Shown: one piece after another, positions 56,500 to 64,000 of the stretch
Layout: each line of letters begins with the position of its first letter
Position numbering within the stretch: the stretch's first letter is position 1
Origin: Icerya purchasi
Lineage: Eukaryota > Arthropoda > Insecta > Hemiptera > Monophlebidae
Length of the DNA stretch: 64,000 nucleotides
Assembly: GCA_039619475.1 (NCBI GenBank)
Contig: CM077116.1
Location: 99,679,164 to 99,743,163, forward strand
Direction of reading: 5' to 3'
Notes under the pieces: generated by a model
Database searches by the model: none
Told to the model about the DNA's origin: nothing
Seen by the model: the letters and a program-made list of their open reading frames with translations, nothing else
Program-made: the position numbers and the translations under genes

Positions 56500-58866
56500 A
56501 ATATTATTATTCATCTTTTAAGAGCTGAATGCGTGCTCAACGTAGAAAGTTAACGAAGGAAATTGTAGAATTTGTGTTGTATGAAATTTTGTAGATCTCA
56601 GCTGAGAAAATCTTCTTATACGACAAAGTTTACAAGTGCTGCTTATACATAGTGTTCTTTTTTTAAAATACTTTATAATACGATATCTAGCGATGTACAA
56701 TAATTATATCTTCATTTTTAACTCTCAATAGGCGATCTGTTTTGCGAAACACGGTTCTCTTAGCAGAAGAGTTTTATGCCATCAATCCATCTTTTTTGAA
56801 TTTAGTTTTTTCTTTTTAATCTGCCTGAAGAGTCAGCTACCGTTGCGAAGTTGGTTGGGCGGTGGTGTTTCCTTCGGCTAGGACCTGATATCCCGCTATC
56901 GTACATTAAAACTTCCGAAAATTTCACTTGCGTTGGTTAATATCTATAGTTGACGAGTCCAAAAAAAAAAATAATAAATGATCTGCCTGAATATCTGCTA
57001 TGTTCACACCCTCAACTGTGAAACAGTTCTTTTCAATATACCTTCTTTTGTCTATTTTTTCTCCAAAGATTTTCCACCTTTTCCAAGACAATTTTTGCTA
57101 TCACTCTGCCAGCATTTCATTTCTTAAGTTGCGTCTGTGCTGGAAAAGTCTTCTTAAAAGGATCCTCGCTAAAGCCTAAAATCTTAACGAATTTCATTGA
57201 AAATTTGATTCTAAAAATAATGCGAGTCGGCCAATGTTCTCGATGTTCGAAATTCGATATTGGTGTTTCGGTGCACTTTGATAGGTCTAGTTTTTTATTT
57301 TGTCTAATTTACTGTCCGGCAGAGAGCATTATATTTGAAGAATTAGCGGTCCTTAGCAGTATTTTATTCTACCCCCAATTAACGCTAGTTCTTTAGATAC
57401 ACAGTTGATGTTTATGTACTTAAAAGTCTTACTATTCTCTTACTCTTTATTTACACTCAATTAACAATTTTCCTATTTACACTTTTAATTTACTATATCT
57501 GCATGTCGATGACTGCGGCGAACATACGGAATCCTTAATAAAATAGTTCAAAACGCCAAAAAAGATATCAAAATATGCAATAACACAGAAACCGGTTCGA
57601 TTTTTAAACTCGAACTTGTCCAAATAAACCGCGTCGGGGCACTGTTAAAAAAGTGTGTAACTGTACAAATAAGCCGGGGCCCGCGCAAATCGAAAAAGAA
57701 AACGCCGAAGATGTAAAAACGGTCTAAAAGTCGCTTAAAAATTCACAACTTTCTATTACCCCGTTAAACGTGAAATTTAAAATACACAATAAAATCAAAC
57801 TATTTTTCATAAAAAATTAGTATTTTCGATAATCGAATCATTTATTTCCCGTCCCCTCTTTTGAGGTTAATAAATAGTAATAAAAAAGTATGTTTGTGTA
57901 AGTGTTAGCGCTATTATGGAAGTTCAACAAACCAAAACACATCCTGGACATTTGTACAAAAAAAAAAAAAAACTGCAAGAAAAATAAAGTCGAAATTGCA
58001 ACTTAAAACTGTTCGGAATCTCGGGGACGAAAAAAAGTTATTTTTTCTCGAGCATATTGTATGAAAAGCTCGCTATCTAATGAAAAAAAAAAAAATATAT
58101 TTCGATTTCTTTTTACGGATGTTTGCCTAACGTACAAAAAAGGCCAATAACTACTGTATAATATCGTTCTTTTGGTCGCGTGGTATTATACTAGTGGTGG
58201 TGTCTGTTGCAGTAATAGGTTTTGTATCCGGTACAGAAAAATACCGGCTACGGCAAACTGTTTCAAATTGTTAACTGTTATAATTTCTGTTGCTTTTATA
58301 CTTTATGTTTTGGGTACATTTTAAGGCCAAGTCGAATTCTTATGTACGGCAATAGCAGAAGTGTCTTATCTTAACTGCGACAACATCAATTTTTGAGTTA
58401 CTATTTTTTCTGTCAATATCGGAAAACGTATACATACTGGCCACTTTCGTATGATTCATGATTGTTTATTATCAAAATCTAATACACTAGGTTGACTCTA
58501 CAGTCTTTAATGTCGCAACCACAACATCATGCATCCATCAAAATTGTTTCATATATAGTTTTTTGGTACCCCATATAATTATTATTAGATACCCCAGATT
58601 CGTTAGCAGAAATGTTCAACTCACAAAAACACGGTCAAGCAACTTTTTTCTCTCACGCAATACTTTTCCATGTAAAAGTTATATACATAGATCATAAAAA
58701 TCTCGCATATTTTCAGCCGTAATTGCAGTGCACAATAGAACAAAAAGTAGTAAGGAAAATTAAAAAGAAAAAAAACATAAAATATACGCATTTAAATTTT
58801 GGAATACTTTAAAAAATTTGCTATAGCTTTTTTTAAATAAAAATACTATAGGCTTTTAAAAAAGAT

Positions 58867-58918
58867 ATTCTTTCTGTACAAATATAATAAGAATATTATA
58901 TTTGTATACAGAAAGAAT
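58867..58918. repeat. Hairpin with 22/24-nt arms
   Basis: Left arm ATTCTTTCTGTACAAATATA plus AT, 6-nt loop, right arm ATTATATTTGTATACAGAAA plus GAAT. The arms are perfectly complementary except for a 2-nt TA bulge on the right arm. Confidence 0.6.
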
Positions 58919-59312
58919 AATCGAAATATTATTATTTCTGTTATCATCAAAAAGTATACGGTTCTTTTTAGAGTTACGTTGCAAAGTTGTACAATTTAAG
59001 TTAAAGCGATTGTAACAGAATATGGAACAGAGGTTTTAACAGGTACGTAATTGTAACGAAAGTAACAAGTACATAAAAATAACTATTCTGCCCTGTACGG
59101 GAGAATTTTTCCGAGCGCGGCTATGCTATTTTGTGCGCATAAAATAACCTCTTTGTTATCGGCACAAGTTTTAATACTTGGTCTCTAATTGTTTGTAATT
59201 TATTTGTTATTGTGTACCGAATCAGATACATTTGAATGAAAATTTGTCACTAGTTTGAACTGTACAATCACTGTCTTTGGAGGCGTGACGATAATATTTC
59301 TTCATTTTTCAG

Positions 59313-59354
59313 CTTAACAGTTTTGAACACAGCGAATGTCCCCCGCAATATATG
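59313..59354 (+). CDS. Short internal coding exon of the host gene (42 nt)
   Basis: Acceptor TTCATTTTTCAG at 59312 and donor ATG|GTAATA after 59354 enclose 42 bases coding LNSFEHSECPPQYM in phase 0. The other two frames meet a stop either inside the exon or across the junction. It joins in frame to the exon at 59546 and, on the left, to the phase-0 donor at 10392. The following intron is only 191 bp. No domain recognised; the role comes from the neighbouring exon. Confidence 0.6.
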
Positions 59355-59545
59355 GTAATAGTGTAACGTGTTATTCTTTAAGTTCAACTATAAAGTGTTC
59401 GCGGTATTCTTCGGAACATCATTCGGCTACTCCAATAATACCGCGTATAACGTGCTTTGTAACTGATATTTATTTCGCGACCGTTTCTTTTTCAGTTTTT
59501 ATTGTTATATTAATTTTTACTTTCGCTTGTGTTATTTGTTTACAG

Positions 59546-59714
59546 ATGCCTTCGTCACGAGGCTATCCAATTCCATCAAATTCTCTATTCGATGATGACC
59601 CGGGCATCATGTCAGAAGTAGAGACCAGTTCGACAGGATTTAGAAGGGGTAATAAACAGCGTAGCTCTCTTCCTGTTGTTCGAACTCCGTCGAAAACATT
59701 AGAGAGACCACTTG
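59546..59714 (+). CDS. Coding exon of a putative CG32809/AGAP005037-like (SKT/SRCIN1-related) protein
   Basis: Acceptor TTATTTGTTTACAG and donor CTTG|GTATCT enclose 169 bases coding MPSSRGYPIPSNSLFDDDPG, then MSEVETSSTGFRRG and KQRSSLPVVRTPSKTLERPL, with one base left (phase 1). The serine/arginine/proline-rich, acidic-then-basic character and the KQRSSLPVVRTPSK..ERPLG motif recall the segment just before the AIP3-type domain in insect coiled-coil proteins of the CG32809/AGAP005037 group. These are related to vertebrate sickle tail and p140Cap, cytoskeletal and adhesion adaptors. I recall this pattern but cannot run a search. The following exon, expected to continue GLVFLQY-like, was not found before 64000. 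Confidence 0.65.
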
Positions 59715-60107
59715 GTATCTTAACTACATATTCTATAGTTTCTTGAAAAGTTCTGATGCAGTGTTCTTTTTTTTTTATTTTAGCGTTTTTTTGTTTTTTG
59801 TATTTGTGGTCAGTACTCCACGTAACTTAGCTAATATTTTCTCCGTTATTGTTGTTTTAACGGCTTGATCGGTGAAATGTAAAAAGAAAAAAACACGACT
59901 TTTCTGTCTAACAACGTTGCATAGTTTAGAATTTTAGTGTCCGTAAAAAACCGACTTAACGCACTCCGGGTGGTTGACACTAGTACTAACAATTTAACTG
60001 TTTCGTATAACACACGGTATTTTATACAGTGCAACGTGTTCGGTTTATGTGCTAAGCCGTTCCGCAAGTAGGGTATGATGGAAGATGGATTCCGTCTGGC
60101 ACACGTG

Positions 60108-60134
60108 TTGGCGGAATTTGTGATGAGACACGAT
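60108..60134 (-). repeat. Short dispersed repeat, copy 1
   Basis: The minus strand matches 61739-61765 at 25 of 27 positions: ATCGTGTCTCA, then CAAATTCCGCCAA. Confidence 0.5.
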
Positions 60135-61738
60135 CATATGGACTTTTTTAAACAATATAAACGTCTGTGAGAGGTTGAACAGGGGTTCTGAAAATATCAT
60201 AAAGCGGTCTACACAGGAATCCATGATTTGCAGAGACGACACAACAACTAGTGACATTTCATATTGAATTTAAATTCTTTCATTTTATCGTACTCAAAAA
60301 TTTCCAATACAAATAATTCTAAAATATAAAAGAAAAAATTCTTAGTTATATTTTCTCGAAATGTCTTAAATAATTTCGATTTTTTCCCTCCAAATAGAAT
60401 AAATATAGAATAAGAAACTATTTTCAAGGTGAAAAATAAAATTTGGCATCTTTTATTTCTCGACTAGACTATTTTTGTACTATATGTATTTTTATTAATT
60501 GGATTGTTTGACCTTAGTGACCAAGTAAATGTTAAGCTAACTTTTACCCGCTACATTTTACACAGATGATTCGTAAGACATACATAAATGACGAAGAAAA
60601 ATATGAGTATGATATAGAAGAAAATAAATATCGCTGTGTAAAATATATTAAAATTCGCATAAATTTTTTTTTTTTTATTTACATCACTAACTAAAGCTAC
60701 ACAATACATGCAAGATATTAAATCCGGGCAGAGAAATAATTTTATATTTCATCAACTATGAAAACGTTTTCCGTAAAGTAATCTATTGGTGCTTAATTAA
60801 AACATCAAAAACATGTAATAATGTTGATGATCGAGTTTTAGGTTAATTAAAATTTAGTATTGGCAATAAAAAAATTGTATTAATTTACGAGGCTTCACGT
60901 CAAGATAGTTTAGTTATTACATTAAGAAAATTGTAGGGGGAAAACACACTGTTTAAAATGAATAATTAAACAAGCAACTCGATGGACTTCGCTGATAGTA
61001 AAGAGTTAATAGCAAAGTCGCGAATACGGATGTAACAAATGATTGAGTTAAAAGAAGCAAGTGAAAACGTGTATCGAAATCTTTGAAGAACAAATATGTG
61101 CAAAATGAAATAGAATTTTTATTAAAATAACGTAAAACACATAGAACAGAAAGCAACACAAACAAAATCGCATCTAGTAATAATAATTAATAATTAATAA
61201 ATAATAAACGCTTCCCAGTACTGCTAGCAGATAGTAAAATGCATTTTCTCTGACGTTATTGCTGCACTAATATTCTCATAAAATTTACGTCTTTACAAAA
61301 ACTTGATTTCTGTGTAGAATGGTTTTTGCAAATATCTACAGCGCGGTTTTTTGTCATTTTTTTTTTTTTTTTTTATTGACTTGGCTTTGGGCCAGCTTTC
61401 AGAGTATATTTTGTTGTAATTACCTGATATATGCAAAGATATAGAAGAGTGTTGGTTTTTATGCTATAAGTAAATATTTTTATTTTACTCCATTTTAACC
61501 GAATGTCTTATGTAGTTTAGATATTATTATGCAGTAAAACTCGGTATATCCTAAGCACTTTAGGTACAACGTAGAAGAATTTTGGTTATGTAATCGTACC
61601 GGCTGATGATGATATTAGATAAATTTAAAAATTTTTGAAGCTACATCCGTGAAATATGTGAATAGGGCGCGCGCGGGAATCGGAATAACTAATTACAGAT
61701 ATCGCCCGATTACGAAGAAAAAAACAAAAAAAAAGCTA

Positions 61739-61765
61739 ATCGTGTCTCACCGCAAATTCCGCCAA
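61739..61765 (+). repeat. Short dispersed repeat, copy 2
   Basis: ATCGTGTCTCACCGCAAATT then CCGCCAA; inverted relative to 60108-60134. Possibly the remnant of a MITE; flanks do not align clearly. Confidence 0.5.
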
Positions 61766-64000
61766 ATTGTATAACGGATGGAGCCTAGCCTAAGGGAATA
61801 ATAAAAGATAATAAACACGTATTAGCCGCTTGAATACCGTACTCGGTGATGGCCAAACTTGATCGTTAAATTGCATATTTTAGTTTTATAATTATGAATT
61901 CACGTTCGAATGCCGATGATAAATTATTGCCTCATAACCCGAGTTTTACTTTTACCGATTGTTTTTTAAAAATTATAAATTGATCCGCAAATCGATAAAA
62001 CCGACCTTTAACCATTACCTATGATGGTTGATTTATTGATTTGTGATCATTTTCATCTTGCTTCTGTGAATTCGCTCTCACTGATTCCGGTGTATGATTT
62101 CTATAAAGTTTCCAGAAAAATTATATTTAAACATTTAACTTTGGCTATATTTTTGGTCAGTTAGTCCGAAGTAGTCAATCGGGGAAACAAACAAAACGAA
62201 ATTGGAGATAAAGTAATTTTTATTTAATTTAAATAAAATACAACCGATTTTCAGTTGCAGTTCGACTAAACTGAAAATTACGGAAATTTCTTTCGCAATC
62301 GGCTTTTTATTTTACCTCCGACATTGTTTTTCGGTTAATTACAATATAAAAGTGACTTAGTGTCTTTATTTAATTATTTCTTTCATTAGTGCCCGATTGA
62401 AAGTGAGGTTTTAACGTGTGTATTTTTTATAATTCGGCGTTATTAGCTTTCTTTTAGACTTAAAAATATAGTTTGCGTTCAATAATTTTATTAATTTACA
62501 AATTAAGGAATACAATTTTGAAAGAGCGACTTATTTAATTTAACATGAAAATAACCTCTTAAATATATTTGACTTTTGGACAGAAAATGAAAACGAAAAA
62601 ATGCAAAAGAGAGTTTGTTCTTACTCGATAAAAAAATTTAAATGTATCTCTCTCTTTTTCTTTTGATATTTTATATTATACGTTAATGTTACACAAATGA
62701 TTTTCCGGCCATAAATAAAATAGTATTCCAAAAGTAAGAACAAAATTCTTGATGAAAATAGTAGTATTGAATTTATAATTAAATAATTGTATATTGTTAA
62801 AAACAAAAGTTCATCAACAATTTCGTTCTGTATAATTAGTTTCCAGCAGGAACAATTCTCGTGACAGCCGAGAGCAATACATTCTACAATTTATTTACAA
62901 TCACTCAAAACTAATTTAATTGTCGATTAATTTTGATCATTAATAAACAAAAAAGAAAAGGCACCGAAAATAAAATTTAACAGCGTGATATTTCAATTTG
63001 AAGTAGTTTAAAATCTTATACTTAATTTCAGATTTTCATATTACAATGAGAAACTCTGTATGTTATATTTTAAACAAAAGTTGTTTCATTTTTGACTTGG
63101 TTTTACTCGGTTTTCCCGGTAGGTTCTTGGAGAGCACACCTGTCCGAGTATAAAAATATCCGTTAAAATATTTGCGCAGAATCGGAATTGAAATATTTTT
63201 TTCTTAATTTTTTATTGTAATATACGTTTGCCTTTTCTTTTCTTTTGATAACAGATAGTATTTCGTTATTCTTGGGTTCAAGATTGATGTTTATTTCATC
63301 AGTTTCTTTTCCTTACCTCAATTCTATTGCGCAATTTCTGTCGGAAAATTTAAAATAGATACTACCAAATGAATAATACTGATTCTTTTTAAGTACTTTT
63401 CTCAATGTTTTTTTGAATAGTTTTGTATTCGCACATGTGTGTCCCTGGAGGAGGGGATGTTGTTCAAAATCTTCAAATTAATTTTAACGAAGCCAATTAT
63501 TTAACTAGTGTTTAATATCGGACTCTGTTTTTCACACTCCCTTATTTAGTGAGCAATAAAGTGGTCTTGCTAAATTATGTGAATAAATTCTTGACACATT
63601 GTTTATTCATTGCACAATTATTGGCCGCTGATGATAAAGCTAGCGTCTTCATCTTGAATAACGTTGGTCTGTACGACAAATTTTTATTTTTCAGCGACAT
63701 TCGAAGTGCCTTAATGACGTTGAATAACAGTAAATGAATAAAGATGAAAAGATCGATTTTGTTGGATGATCCATTCTGAAATAATCGAAATGAGTGATCT
63801 TTTGGAATTTATACAGCAAAAGATAAAATTTGATAACCACACGAGTCATATTACATATAGAATTTCAGAAGTTATTACTAGTTGTTTTATCAGTCTTCGA
63901 TCAACAACCTGGTATGCTTTCTACTCGTATAAGTATTACAAGTCGTTCGATACATACGGTCGTTACCATTATGTGCAAATTGCGAATAATGCTCCATCAT

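Larger units (their letters stand above)
53341..59312. other. Intronic AT-rich DNA without a gene
   Basis: No transposon or gene recognised. The stretch contains a 26-nt A run (53897-53922), a poly-C run (55908-55920), an ATT microsatellite (56411-56499) and a hairpin at 58867-58918. Confidence 0.45.
9044..59714 (+). other. Host gene span (partial): putative CG32809/AGAP005037-like gene
   Basis: This is the span of a spliced host gene assembled from exon-like segments at 9044-9137, 10274-10392, 59313-59354 and 59546-59714, with an optional microexon at 26781-26807. All junctions have GT/AG borders and compatible phases: 1 for the first intron and 0 for the next two. The last exon ends in phase 1, so the gene continues beyond the window. 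The intron at 10393-59312 is about 49 kb and hosts the transposons. The SKT/SRCIN1-related assignment rests on the peptide of the last exon and on memory of the family. That the 9-10 kb exons belong to the same gene as the 59-kb exons is inferred from phase and strand only. Confidence 0.5.
59715..64000. other. Intronic DNA to the window end
   Basis: No further exon recognised. The stretch contains a short dispersed repeat present twice (60108-60134 inverted, 61739-61765) and a long T run near 61358-61375. The rest is AT-rich and unassigned. Confidence 0.4.

Noticed and set aside
56303..56521. 72-codon frame ending in a long isoleucine run
   Set aside because: The isoleucine run is the ATT microsatellite; not a gene.
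63549..63737. 62-codon frame near the right edge followed by a TTTTTCAG acceptor-like site
   Set aside because: No donor, no resemblance to the expected continuation of the host protein, and no phase match.

Overview
The window looks like AT-rich insect nuclear DNA. It has long non-coding stretches, spliceosomal-type exon borders, microsatellites, and many decayed non-LTR retrotransposons and DNA transposons. I see no prokaryotic gene structure, rRNA gene, tRNA gene or CRISPR array.

Host gene (+ strand). I reconstruct part of one host gene from exon-like segments with matching phases. They are a putative first coding exon at 9044-9137 (phase-1 donor), an exon at 10274-10392 (phase-1 acceptor, phase-0 donor) and two close exons at 59313-59354 and 59546-59714. 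The last carries the peptide KQRSSLPVVRTPSKTLERPL. It resembles, from memory, the insect coiled-coil protein CG32809/AGAP005037 group, relatives of vertebrate SKT/SRCIN1; I could not check this by search. The intron from 10393 to 59312 is then about 49 kb, unless cassette exons lie inside it. A 27-nt microexon at 26781-26807 is a good candidate. Nearly all recognisable transposons sit inside this intron. The gene continues past the right edge of the window.

Left flank, 1-9 kb. Three LINE relics lie here: one with an RNase-H-type LINE reverse transcriptase (about 2460-2710), one Jockey-like (2715-3910), and one 3' end (5428-5945).

Intron, 10-27 kb. This part is mostly unassigned AT-rich DNA. 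It holds a Tc1-like relic (about 21.0-21.6 kb), SINE-like pieces and a diverged array of about 168-bp satellite-like units (23.9-24.5 kb).

Intron, 27-31 kb. A Tigger/pogo element with intact TIRs and TA target duplication (28307-30367) has inserted into an older element with arms of about 330 bp in inverted orientation.

Intron, 31-34 kb. Three LINE relics follow.

Intron, 34.7-39.2 kb. The best-preserved element is an apparently complete Jockey-clade LINE on the minus strand. Its gag-like ORF1 (492 aa) and EN-RT ORF2 (905 aa) are both open and overlap by ATGA, and it has a 23-nt poly-A tail.

Intron, 41-53 kb. This is a graveyard of LINE 3' ends carrying RNase H and terminal zinc-finger-like motifs. 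It includes a head-to-tail pair at 51.2-53.3 kb and an 84-bp-armed near-perfect inverted repeat at 47881-48066 with hammerhead-like motifs.

Right part, 53-64 kb. Apart from the two host exons this is AT-rich intronic DNA with microsatellites and two small repeat or hairpin curiosities.

Most transposon copies are 5'-truncated or frameshifted. Only the Jockey element appears potentially functional from sequence alone.
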